DNA of 48,551 nucleotides. Source: a virus. The stretch is taken from positions 1 to 48,551 of IMG/VR virus record IMGVR_UViG_3300044960_000334; one strand, 5' to 3'. Each line of letters starts with the position of its first letter. The first letter of the stretch is position 1. A program made the position numbers and the translations under genes. The notes under the pieces are model-generated. The model saw nothing but the letters and a program-made list of their open reading frames with translations, was not told the origin of the DNA and did not search any database. Shown one piece after another: positions 33,739 to 39,784 of the stretch.

Positions 33739-34638
33739 TTATGTAACTGCAACACAAAGTGTTCCGGGTAAATTAAAAGTACCTGTTCCACTAGATCCAT
33801 TATTTGCGTTAGTTATAACCCAATAAGTCCTGCCGTCAAAAGTAAAAGTAGTATCTGCTAAAAGACCTTTATTAATTAAAATTGCATCCCAAAGCTGCCC
33901 GCGTATTTTTGCGGGAAAAGAACCAGTACTATCATGCCAAGCTATAAGAGGCTCTGTAACTAAAAAAGAATCAGCAGAATCAGAAAAAGACATGGAATTT
34001 TTTTCGGGCTCCGTTGTTGTAATAAAACCGGGAGCAATAGCAAACAATGTCATATACGCCGAAGATATTCCGGGGCTTGTTGTTGTCCAAAAACTGTTGT
34101 TATAATTTGCATAATTAACGCCGCCTCCACCGGCAGAAGTAGATATTGACCCCAATCTTAATCTAAATGAACCTTTGGCTGTTGAGTCTGTATCAGACGT
34201 CGCATTACAATGCCCCCAAATAGCCGTTTCCGGCGCAGAAAAATATGAAGGAACAGCCGGAACACCCCAACACGCAACGCCTCTGTCAACAGGAGCTCCG
34301 GGAGTAAAAACAAAAGCTTGAAATCTGTTGGCAATTATTCGATAACTTCTGTTGGGCAATAAAAACAAATTTGTTGTCGCCGCTTGTGAGCCGTCTTCTT
34401 TTGAAAGAAGAATTCCGGCGCAATTTGTTGGTGTTGTGTTTAAATTAACCCGCATTCTGAGGTTAAACGGCGGTGCGGCGTCAGAAGTAACGTTCCAGTT
34501 TCCAGAACTGCCGGTCCTGGTCCACCCGGCATTCACCAGCTGGGCCGAAATCCAGTCAACGAGGGCCGTTTTTGTACTTAAATTCGCCGCCGTTTCTATG
34601 GCATTAACAATCGTTCCGCCCGCGTACTGTATTGGCAT
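33739..34638 (-). CDS. Virion protein, probable fibre or decoration
   Basis: A 299-residue protein with an N-terminal helical half (NAIETAANLSTKTALVDWISAQL), a WTRTGSSGNWNVTS motif often seen in phage structural proteins, and a large beta-rich, Asn/Ser/Thr/Gly-rich remainder (FRLRLGSISTSAGGGGVNYANYNNSFW). It starts a three-gene block, with the shared promoter/RBS element upstream. No enzymatic motif. Confidence 0.6.
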   Translation of the reverse strand: MPIQYAGGTIVNAIETAANLSTKTALVDWISAQLVNAGWTRTGSSGNWNVTSDAAPPFNLRMRVNLNTTPTNCAGILLSKEDGSQAATTNLFLLPNRSYRIIANRFQAFVFTPGAPVDRGVACWGVPAVPSYFSAPETAIWGHCNATSDTDSTAKGSFRLRLGSISTSAGGGGVNYANYNNSFWTTTSPGISSAYMTLFAIAPGFITTTEPEKNSMSFSDSADSFLVTEPLIAWHDSTGSFPAKIRGQLWDAILINKGLLADTTFTFDGRTYWVITNANNGSSGTGTFNLPGTLCVAVT

Positions 34639-34649
34639 TTTATCCTTGT

Positions 34650-34670
34650 TCTCCTGATTTAATTATATCG
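34650..34670 (-). promoter_or_regulatory. Shared promoter/RBS element before the fibre block
   Basis: Minus-strand CGATATAATTAAATCAGGAG: a perfect TATAAT and AGGAG, almost identical to the copy before the scaffold gene. Confidence 0.55.
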
Positions 34671-34671
34671 A

Positions 34672-34712
34672 AAAAAAACCGCCGGGACCGATTGAAATCC
34701 CGGCGGTTTTGT
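34672..34712 (-). terminator. Strong terminator after the gene at 34762
   Basis: AACCGCCGGGA and TCCCGGCGGTT form an 11-bp stem with T8 on the minus strand and TTTT on the plus strand, so it works in both directions. Confidence 0.9.
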
Positions 34713-34721
34713 TATCAATAG

Positions 34722-34742
34722 ACTAAAAACGGAGAGACGAGG
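34722..34742 (+). repeat. Second copy of the ssb-gene ribosome binding region
   Basis: ACTAAAAACGGAGAGAC here is identical to the sequence upstream of the ssb-like gene (about 3371-3387). Here it is followed by GAGGAAGAGAATG, a plus-strand start without a usable gene, antisense to the gene at 34762. Confidence 0.5.
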
Positions 34743-34761
34743 AAGAGAATGTCTATTGATT

Positions 34762-35226
34762 TTACGCAGACTCAATTCTTGCCTTATCGTTCAAGACGGC
34801 CTTCATTGCCGCCGCCAAGGCAATATGGAACGACGGGGCTTTCTCCAATTTCGTCAATCGCGCCGAGTTTGCCATATAAGTTCCGGCGGAGGCCGACCCA
34901 ATCAAAGTAACATCATTCCCCGAGACCGAAACGAAAAATGTCCCATTAATCCCAGGATCTCCGGTCCCCTTGCGAACCCGAACCACGTCCCCGGTCTGAA
35001 GGCCGTGCCCCGCCGGCACCGTGGCAACAATAGGGGTGGCTGCCGTGGCCGCCGTCACAACGAGTTCTTTGTTTCCTTTCGCATTATCGGTAAAATATGG
35101 AATCTCGACGCGATTGGGAGCCCCGCTGGTGGCATCGACGATATTAGTTGTCGAATTTCTGGAAACAATAGCCGCCACACCATCGGCGGTTTGTTCAATT
35201 CTAATGGAATAGTTCGTATTAGGCAT
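34762..35226 (-). CDS. Virion protein with an FCCH-like beta domain
   Basis: A 154-residue protein. The middle (PIVATVPAGHGLQTGDVVRV, then NGTFFVSVSGNDVTL, then GSASAGTY, residues about 62-118) matches the small beta domain related to the E1 FCCH region that occurs in many phage virion proteins. The N-terminus (SIRIEQTADGVAAIV) is also beta. It is a single-gene block with its own terminator, suggesting an abundant product such as a head or tail decoration protein. Confidence 0.6.
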   Translation of the reverse strand: MPNTNYSIRIEQTADGVAAIVSRNSTTNIVDATSGAPNRVEIPYFTDNAKGNKELVVTAATAATPIVATVPAGHGLQTGDVVRVRKGTGDPGINGTFFVSVSGNDVTLIGSASAGTYMANSARLTKLEKAPSFHIALAAAMKAVLNDKARIESA

Positions 35227-35279
35227 AAAAAATCCTTTCTCTTGTTTTAAGTTACCATAAAATCAGGAACCGTTACCTT

Positions 35280-35537
35280 ATGATCAAGAGAAAAAAATTA
35301 ACCGATTCCGATAAAAAGGGAATTATTTTTGCTTATAACGACGGAATGAGTCTCGGGGCTATCGCCGCACTATACGGAATCTCTAAGACTCATACCTGGA
35401 GAATAGTAAAAAAAAATCAAGACCCTCAAAGTGCTACGTCGCTTCGCTCCGAGCACTTGTCCCCACAAGCCAGAATGACTGACCGCCGGTTTGCGGTGTG
35501 GTTAAGAAAACTAATTAACGCCGCCGACGAACACTAG
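35280..35537 (+). CDS. Small helix-turn-helix protein on the opposite strand
   Basis: An 85-residue protein with a resolvase/homeodomain-like HTH: KLTDSDKKGIIFAYNDG, then SLGAIAALYGISKTHTWRIV (about 24-43), the form of a DNA-binding regulator. It is the only plus-strand gene among the minus-strand virion genes and is divergent from the one at 34762, so it could regulate the virion promoters. The codons after the HTH include a perfect AAGTGCT/AGCACTT inverted repeat, perhaps an insertion that changed the C-terminus. Its end overlaps the convergent gene by 23 bases. Confidence 0.55.
   Translation: MIKRKKLTDSDKKGIIFAYNDGMSLGAIAALYGISKTHTWRIVKKNQDPQSATSLRSEHLSPQARMTDRRFAVWLRKLINAADEH
35429..35458. 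repeat. Inverted repeat inside the HTH gene
   Basis: AAGTGCT (35429-35435) and AGCACTT (35452-35458) flank the sequence ACGTCGCTTCGCTCCG. The short GC-rich palindromic unit is unlike the surrounding AT-rich coding sequence and resembles small bacterial palindromic repeats. Confidence 0.6.
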
Positions 35538-35913
35538 CGCCGGCCAGGGGATTGGAGAGAATAGCCACTACCTCGGGAGGAACGGCGGGACCTCCCAAGG
35601 TATTCGGGACTCTTGTCCTCTGGGCATTATCAATACCGGCACGGGTCATGTTATTCATGATGAATTGCAGCAAGGTAGGATTCATGGCCGCTGTGGTCCC
35701 CACCGGCATGGCGCCCCCGACTGGAGGGGCCATTCCGGGGCCTCCAGGGCCTCCGGGAGCGACCGGAATGCTTGGGGCCATACCCGCACCGCCCGGAGCC
35801 CCTATCGGGCCTCCAGGGGGCAAATTTGGGGCCATTCCGAAACCGCCGGGGCCTCCCATCATACCGCTGGGGCCGCCCGCAGCGCCCAAAAGACTCATCA
35901 AGAACGGATTCAT
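35515..35913 (-). CDS. Gly/Pro/Met-rich low-complexity protein
   Basis: A 132-residue protein with a collagen-like middle (repeats of GGP, GAPGGAG, GGPGGPGMAPP) between a hydrophobic N-terminus (NPFLMSLLG) and a helical, basic C-terminus (GASVRRRR). The start at 35913 has GGAGA upstream. The repeated Met-Ala-Pro units suggest tandem expansion. It could be a flexible virion component. It is the first gene of the minus-strand arm. Confidence 0.55.
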   Translation of the reverse strand: MNPFLMSLLGAAGGPSGMMGGPGGFGMAPNLPPGGPIGAPGGAGMAPSIPVAPGGPGGPGMAPPVGGAMPVGTTAAMNPTLLQFIMNNMTRAGIDNAQRTRVPNTLGGPAVPPEVVAILSNPLAGASVRRRR

Positions 35914-35930
35914 TTCTCCAAACTTCCTTT

Positions 35931-35957
35931 CCTGCAACTACTTCCATTTTACCCCAA
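35931..35957 (-). promoter_or_regulatory. Shared promoter-like element at the start of the minus arm
   Basis: Minus-strand GGGTAAAATGGAAGTAG followed by TTGCAGGAAAGG: a weaker match to the shared box. Confidence 0.4.
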
Positions 35958-36073
35958 CCGAAGACTCATTTCCCCAAAACACGCCCGGAACCTTCTTTTT
36001 ACAACACCACAACCCATCCCCGCCCCCAAAAATCCCAAAATTCTCCACAAAATCCCAATTCTCAAAAGAAACC

Positions 36074-36110
36074 CCGAAACACCTAGTGCTTGCGCACTAG
36101 CCTTTTTCGG
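36074..36110. repeat. Long hairpin at the left end of the iteron region
   Basis: CTAGTGC (36083-36089) and GCACTAG (36094-36100) form a 7-bp stem around TTGC, and CCGAAA (36074-36079) with TTTCGG (36105-36110) extends it. A T5 run follows the inner stem, so it could also stop plus-strand transcription. Confidence 0.65.
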
Positions 36111-36112
36111 TG

Positions 36113-36258
36113 GTACTAGTACCAAAGTACTAGGGGTACTAGTACCCCGGTACTAGTACTCCGGAACCTTCGGTACTAGTACTGAAGTACTAGTACTTTG
36201 GTACTAAGGTGTTTGGGAAGAAAATTTTTTTCTGGGGGTACTAGTACTTTGGTACTAG
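36113..36258. repeat. Cluster of GTACTAGTAC palindromic iterons
   Basis: Six perfect copies of the 10-bp palindrome GTACTAGTAC start at 36113, 36136, 36150, 36173, 36187 and 36238; half copies (GTACTA) lie between them at 36127, 36201 and 36252. A seventh full copy is at 36547. Start-to-start spacings are 23, 14, 23, 14 and 51. The last two units share a 29-base direct repeat with one mismatch (36187-36215 and 36238-36266). Likely binding sites for an initiator or regulator. Confidence 0.85.
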
Positions 36259-36480
36259 GGTGTTTGCCTGAGTACTAGGACTCAGTAGGAGGGAGTACCA
36301 GAATAGGAAGTGGTTTGTTTTCAGCAAGTTACGCGGGAAAGTTCAAGTGAATTCTCGGGAAGTTTTTTCCGGAGTGGTTTTCGGGCCTAGGGCGCGAGGT
36401 TTAGAATTTTGGGTACTAAGGGTACTATGGGCGGTTTGTTTTAGTACTGGAGTACTAGGACTTGGGGTGTGTGTGTTTGT

Positions 36481-36683
36481 TTTAATGAACGCAGTTTTAC
36501 TTGAGGTTTGTGGTGGTAAGTTGTTGATTTTAAAGGGCGATTTTTGGTACTAGTACGACGCATGGTACGTTAATGGGTTAATGTTTGGGGGAATTAAGTG
36601 GAGAATTGGGTTAATGAAGGAAGTTTTAGGTGAGGTTTGGGTGTGTAAGTTATTGAGAATGTTGGAGTGATTTTGGGTGCTAG
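36481..36683 (+). repeat. Degenerate GT-rich direct repeats, period about 130
   Basis: The block beginning TTAATGAACGCAGTTTTA at 36481 and the block beginning TTAATGAAGGAAGTTTTA at 36611 align over about 70 bases (shared TGAGGTTTG, GTAAGTT, TTGA, GATTTT, GGT(A/G)CTAG). A third, weaker copy lies around 36708-36780. Confidence 0.5.
36547..36556. repeat. Seventh GTACTAGTAC copy
   Basis: An isolated perfect copy of the palindrome 309 bases from the previous one. Confidence 0.75.
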
Positions 36684-36871
36684 AGAATTAATGGGACTTT
36701 GTGGGTTTAATTTAGGTGTGTTTAATTGCTCGTGAAACTTTGGGTGTGTGGTTTTTGTAGGTTGTAAGTTGTTGTTTGGTAAGGACTTGATGCCAATGTG
36801 AGACTTAGCTATTTCGGATATTAGGGTCTTAATCGGTTTTTGTCTTATATATCAGGGATATGCTAGCAGGA

Positions 36872-36915
36872 TGTTGTGACTATGTTGTGACTATATTGTG
36901 ACTATGTTGTGACTA
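36872..36915. repeat. Four tandem 11-bp repeats (TGTTGTGACTA)
   Basis: Units at 36872, 36883, 36894 and 36905; the third differs at one base (TATTGTGACTA). The 11-base period equals about one helical turn, so a protein could bind all copies on the same DNA face. They lie next to an AT-rich patch and 20 bases before the parS-like site. Confidence 0.85.
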
Positions 36916-36935
36916 TATTACGAGACTTGGAGCAC

Positions 36936-36949
36936 GTTTCACGTGGAAC
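36936..36949. promoter_or_regulatory. parS-like partition site
   Basis: GTTTCACGTGGAAC matches the central 14 bases of the bacterial parS site recognised by ParB (TGTTNCACGTGNAACA); only the two outermost bases differ (C and G). No ParB or ParA gene is visible in this window, so it might be read by the host ParB. Confidence 0.55.
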
Positions 36950-37042
36950 GTTGGGTTAATTAGGGTTAAGCGGTGTTAAGTGTGGTTAAGTGGGGAACTA
37001 TTATTGAGCGGTAGATTAAGGAACTTTAATTTGACTTGGGGC

Positions 37043-37071
37043 TTGACAGGAGAATTGATGTGTTCTATCCT
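37043..37071 (+). promoter_or_regulatory. Possible promoter at the start of the accessory arm
   Basis: TTGACA at 37043-37048 followed after 17 bases by TATCCT at 37066-37071. It overlaps the ribosome binding site and start of the gene at 37060, so either it is fortuitous or the mRNA would begin at the in-frame ATG at 37078. Confidence 0.35.
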
Positions 37072-37425
37072 TTAGGTATGAACAATTCCACATACTCGCT
37101 TCGCTTCTCATTTTTTGTCGGTACTGAGTTCGACCAATATAAACAGCCGATTGACCCACAGCGAGCTTCTTTCGCGCTTCAGCAAGCGCGAGAGAAATTG
37201 ATTTACTACTTCGGTGGTTTCACCGAAGTACAGACCAAGGGCGGATATCTTCTCAGTGACGGTTCGACCGCCATTGAGGAAGGCGTGTGTTTCATCGTCG
37301 TTTGTGATGACGATGAGGCAAAACGGACGTTCGCGCACCAATTGGCGCGTGAGTTTGCCGGAGCGCTTGAGCAGGAAAGCGTTCTTTTGACTGAAGAACG
37401 CGTTCTTGCACATTTCGTTTCCTGA
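37060..37425 (+). CDS. Small conserved-looking protein of unknown function
   Basis: A 121-residue alpha/beta protein (SLRFSFFVGTEFDQYKQPID; FTEVQTKGGYLLSDGSTAIEE; VCFIVVCDDDEAKRTFAHQL; ALEQESVLLTEERVLAHFV). The order of strands and the final QESVL are like DUF3574-type proteins, but this is a distant likeness. GTG 37060 has AGGAG 7 bases upstream; ATG 37078 is an alternative. Base composition (many GCGC) differs from the virion genes. It begins a short operon that ends at a strong terminator. Confidence 0.55.
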   Translation: MFYPLGMNNSTYSLRFSFFVGTEFDQYKQPIDPQRASFALQQAREKLIYYFGGFTEVQTKGGYLLSDGSTAIEEGVCFIVVCDDDEAKRTFAHQLAREFAGALEQESVLLTEERVLAHFVS

Positions 37426-37431
37426 GCGCCA

Positions 37432-37581
37432 ATGATACTTAGCGCTTGGGTTATCTTGTATGGGATTAATCTCATACAGGATGCGGCAGACCGAGAGTTT
37501 TCCCCCATCATCGCCCAAGCAGCGATGAATGCGGGTTTGTTATTACTAGAAGCGCTGCGAAGGCGCTTTCAGCAACGATAA
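37432..37581 (+). CDS. Short gene (49 residues) before a terminator
   Basis: A frame MILSAWVILYGINLIQDAAD...EALRRRFQQR, with a hydrophobic first half and a basic helical end. It begins six bases after the preceding stop; no good ribosome binding site is visible, so translation would be coupled. Its codon use is like that of its neighbour. The terminator at 37602 follows 20 bases later. Function unknown. Confidence 0.45.
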   Translation: MILSAWVILYGINLIQDAADREFSPIIAQAAMNAGLLLLEALRRRFQQR

Positions 37582-37601
37582 TTCCTAACTTCTTTCCCTC
37601 C

Positions 37602-37650
37602 AAGGGGAAAGGGACGGCTTTACGCCTGTTCCCTTTCCCCTTATTTTTTT
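37602..37650 (+). terminator. Very strong rho-independent terminator
   Basis: AAGGGGAAAGGGA (37602-37614) and TCCCTTTCCCCTT (37630-37642) form a perfect 13-bp stem followed by ATTTTTTT. Confidence 0.95.
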
Positions 37651-37705
37651 CCCGCGCGTACATCACAAACAACAACGAAACCAAGCGTGGACTAATCGCG
37701 TCAAC

Positions 37706-38362
37706 GTGAACGTGAAACAATCCCGCTGGTTACCTGATGCATCGACAATGGTACGGAACATAGTGGTCATGTGTCAATGCGCCACCGAGGAACAATGGGA
37801 ACAAGGTATGCAATGGTATTCTCGCGCCCATACCATAGCGCGCGGGTTGTCTCAACGCTATGGCTATCCTGTTCCGGTTTGCTCCGCAGTGATAGCAGTA
37901 TTGTCGCCACGGAATAAGTGGGAACAGAATGTCATAGACGCAAATCACTTGATTCGTGAGCACGTATTTGGCGTCGTAGGCGCACGCTATGGCGCATTCC
38001 ATAAGAACGTGTGCAAGGCGCTAAGTATTCTTCGCGCCTATGACGTAGGCGCGCCTTGGGACGAATACTTGTGCGGTCTCAAGGTCCGCGCCTTTGCGGA
38101 AACAATTACGAACCCAGATGTCAATCACCGTATGGCAGTGATCGACAAGCACGCAATAAATGTAGCGTGCGGACGTCATTTGCCGCAACTAAGCGGTCTT
38201 ACGACGTCACAGTATGGTTATATTTCAGCCGCTTATAGTGAGGCGGCTGAATATTTAAGGCTGAAAACCCACGAGACCCAAGCAATAACTTGGATAGCGT
38301 GGCGAGAAAGAAAGGAAATGCTATCCCAAGGCGTGCGCATATTGCGGTTGTGTGTCCTGTGA
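37706..38362 (+). CDS. Conserved phage protein with SPRNxWExN motif
   Basis: A 218-residue helical protein. The central pattern YSRAHTIARGLSQR ... SAVIAVLSPRNKWEQNVIDA (about 38-80), a later KALSIL and LKVRAFAETI, and VIDKHAINVACGR (about 144-156) are typical of a family I recall from actinobacteriophages and other phages, function unknown; the helical layout and conserved Asp-Lys/His are somewhat like a DNA-glycosylase (HhH) fold, which is a guess. The GTG at 37706 has no clear ribosome binding site; GTG 37712 or ATG 37748 could be used. GC-richer than the virion genes. Confidence 0.6.
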   Translation: MNVKQSRWLPDASTMVRNIVVMCQCATEEQWEQGMQWYSRAHTIARGLSQRYGYPVPVCSAVIAVLSPRNKWEQNVIDANHLIREHVFGVVGARYGAFHKNVCKALSILRAYDVGAPWDEYLCGLKVRAFAETITNPDVNHRMAVIDKHAINVACGRHLPQLSGLTTSQYGYISAAYSEAAEYLRLKTHETQAITWIAWRERKEMLSQGVRILRLCVL

Positions 38363-38397
38363 AGGCACGCGCGGCGGGTTATGCGAGGAAGATTAAC

Positions 38398-38592
38398 ATG
38401 ACACTGCGTTATAAAAAAATTCCAGTGAACCGATACGACAGCACTGATTTCCAGGAAGTACTAGTTTACTTACCCAGTACCGCGGTATATGAGATACCGC
38501 GATCCGACACAGACTGCCCAGAGCGACAGAAGTTCATTGAAACTATGGTTAAAAGGATTAGAGAAAGAAAGAAGGAAAGTATTGATATTTGA
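38398..38592 (+). CDS. Small hypothetical protein
   Basis: A 64-residue charged protein (KIPVNRYDSTDFQEVLVYLP; KFIETMVKRIRERKKES), a strand-strand-helix layout. ATG 38398 has GAGGAAG upstream and is preferred to a longer frame that would overlap the previous gene. Its 3' end contains the AAGGAAAG ribosome binding site of the next gene, so the two are coupled. Confidence 0.5.
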   Translation: MTLRYKKIPVNRYDSTDFQEVLVYLPSTAVYEIPRSDTDCPERQKFIETMVKRIRERKKESIDI

Positions 38593-38887
38593 AGACAAGA
38601 CTCCAAAAGTACCGCGCCATCCTAGGCGCGGCAAGTACAAAGACGAAAAAATCACGAACGTCCGCGGAACGTGCGGAACGTGGGTTGAGTCAATCAAATT
38701 TTTGTTCAGCCCCAAAAACCTGAGGCGCTATGCTCGGGTTTGGGTTCCGGAAAAACAAGAACTGGAAACATTAGAGATTGGGTTCAATTTCTATGTTTAC
38801 CGAAATGGTGTTTTGTACGTAATAAAAAAAGACGAACAAGGGCGGTTTGTCCTTGTAGAGCCCAGCAAGGACGAAGATAGTGAATAG
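38582..38887 (+). CDS. Small protein, paralogue of the one at 41053
   Basis: A 101-residue protein. From residue 30 on it aligns with the product at 41053: GTWVESIKFLFSPKN (here) and GTWIESIKFLLAPQN, then RARVWVPE / YARVWVPE, ETLEIG.. / ETIHLG.., and a C-terminal NGVLYVIKKDEQGRFVLV / NGRVYHITEDENGRFTLV. The start is a TTG 6 bases after AAGGAAAG. The beta-rich fold suggests a small barrel or sandwich. Function unknown; two copies in the accessory arm point to duplication. Confidence 0.6.
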   Translation: MIFEDKTPKVPRHPRRGKYKDEKITNVRGTCGTWVESIKFLFSPKNLRRYARVWVPEKQELETLEIGFNFYVYRNGVLYVIKKDEQGRFVLVEPSKDEDSE

Positions 38888-38910
38888 AAGGAAAAGAAAG
38901 GAAAGGAAAA

Positions 38911-39120
38911 ATGTTAAAAATTGCAGAAGCAAGAGAAAATATATTTTACTACGACCTAGATAGCGGATATGTATATTTAAGTGGTTTGGGTCAAGCCCCG
39001 TATCGGGCATATAACACCATGCCCGAAAAATTCGAAACCGTGAATAGCGCCAAGTTGGCGTTACAGGAACGCTGGGGAGAGGTTGTAGGATTTAGGCTAC
39101 TTGACGATTTGGAAAGGTAA
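38911..39120 (+). CDS. Small protein of the FYYD family
   Basis: A 69-residue protein with the pattern IFYYDLDSGYVYLSG...PYRAYNTMPEKF...SAKLALQERWG. A similar layout (FYD...FYF..., PYDDYVSAETALKRY) occurs in the product at 45643, and degraded relatives occur at 39598 and 40861. Strong ribosome binding site AAAGGAAAGGAAAA. Function unknown; small size and multiple copies suggest a fast-evolving regulator or inhibitor. Confidence 0.6.
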   Translation: MLKIAEARENIFYYDLDSGYVYLSGLGQAPYRAYNTMPEKFETVNSAKLALQERWGEVVGFRLLDDLER

Positions 39121-39124
39121 GGGT

Positions 39125-39598
39125 ATGAGTTTATTTAAAATTGAAAAAAACAAGAAAATAAAGAAAAGCGGGATTTACTATAAAATATTCGATGAACTGA
39201 ATCATGTTTTTCTCGTTCCGCCATTTTTTTTTAATCTTGTTCCTCCTATTGACAAACGTCAATTGCCAATTGTTCTAGACAATGCGATGCGAGGTCATCG
39301 AATTAAGGTTTATGGTAAAAAAGCAACCTATCCAGCGGGATTCCATTGTTTCCGTAGTCTTGAGCACGCTAGAACCTATCGACACATTGTTTTACATGGA
39401 AAAGGTTTAATTTATCGAATTAAGATAAAACCGGCTGATGTACTAGTTTCAGGAACTTGTTTCTTTGGATTTTCAGTTATCGTTGTGGACAAGATAACAG
39501 TCTTGAAAAAAGTTGAGGAAGACGAAGAGGACGATGACAAGTATGAAGACGAATATGAATACGAAGACGAAGACGAAAACGAAGAGAGGAAAAAATAA
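39125..39598 (+). CDS. Protein with a very acidic C-terminal tail
   Basis: A 157-residue protein: a basic N-terminus (KIEKNKKIKKSG), a globular alpha/beta middle (FHCFRSLEHARTYRHIVLHG; LIYRIKIKPADVLVSGTC) and about 30 final residues consisting almost only of Glu, Asp, Tyr and Lys (EEDEEDDDKYEDEYEYEDED). The middle pattern, with a TYR..VL.GKG turn, resembles phage DUF7666-like proteins that may be ADP-ribosyl or stress-related, but I am not confident. Its stop overlaps the ATG of the next, broken frame. Confidence 0.5.
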   Translation: MSLFKIEKNKKIKKSGIYYKIFDELNHVFLVPPFFFNLVPPIDKRQLPIVLDNAMRGHRIKVYGKKATYPAGFHCFRSLEHARTYRHIVLHGKGLIYRIKIKPADVLVSGTCFFGFSVIVVDKITVLKKVEEDEEDDDKYEDEYEYEDEDENEERKK

Positions 39599-39771
39599 TG
39601 AAAGCTTGGGTATTTAAGGAAGTCGCAAAAAGACCGTCATTCTACTTGTACGACTAAGACACTTGGGTATATTTAACAAAAACCCAAGGCTTTGTGAAGA
39701 CATCGGTGTATAACCGAGTCTTCAAGGAACCCACGATAGAACTGGTACTGGAAAGTGCCGGAGAACCATAG
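39598..39771 (+). pseudogene. FYYD-family frame interrupted by TAA
   Basis: Starts MKAWVFKEVAKRPSFYLYD, then a TAA at 39655-39657, then continues in the same frame DTWVYLTKTQGFVKT...ELVLESAGEP to a TAG at 39769-39771. The stop lies where the intact relative at 38911 has a Leu (FYYDLDS). A good GAGGAAAAAA ribosome binding site precedes it. It is most simply a decayed copy; recoding of the stop is less likely because neighbouring broken frames contain other stop codons. Confidence 0.5.
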
Positions 39772-39784
39772 AAAGGAAAAAACT

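Larger units (their letters stand above)
35914..37059. other. 1.1-kb gene-free region with iterons and parS-like site
   Basis: This stretch separates the minus-strand virion arm from the plus-strand accessory arm and contains no convincing gene; a 68-codon plus frame at 36347-36553 is of unlikely composition. From left to right it holds a C-rich tract (35940-36070), a long hairpin, clustered GTACTAGTAC palindromes, a G/T-rich plus strand with degenerate repeats, a TATATA-rich patch near 36850, an 11-bp tandem repeat, a parS-like palindrome and GGTTAA motifs. The combination of iterons, AT-rich patch and strand asymmetry is characteristic of replication or partition loci. Confidence 0.7.

Noticed and set aside
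36113-36266. CRISPR array
   Set aside because: Repeats are 10-bp palindromes with irregular short spacers, not 25-40-bp repeats with unique spacers, and no cas genes are present.
36347-36553. A 68-codon plus-strand frame in the iteron region
   Set aside because: No ribosome binding site, composition unlike real proteins (Val/Leu/Gly/Phe-rich), and it is formed by the G/T-rich repeats.
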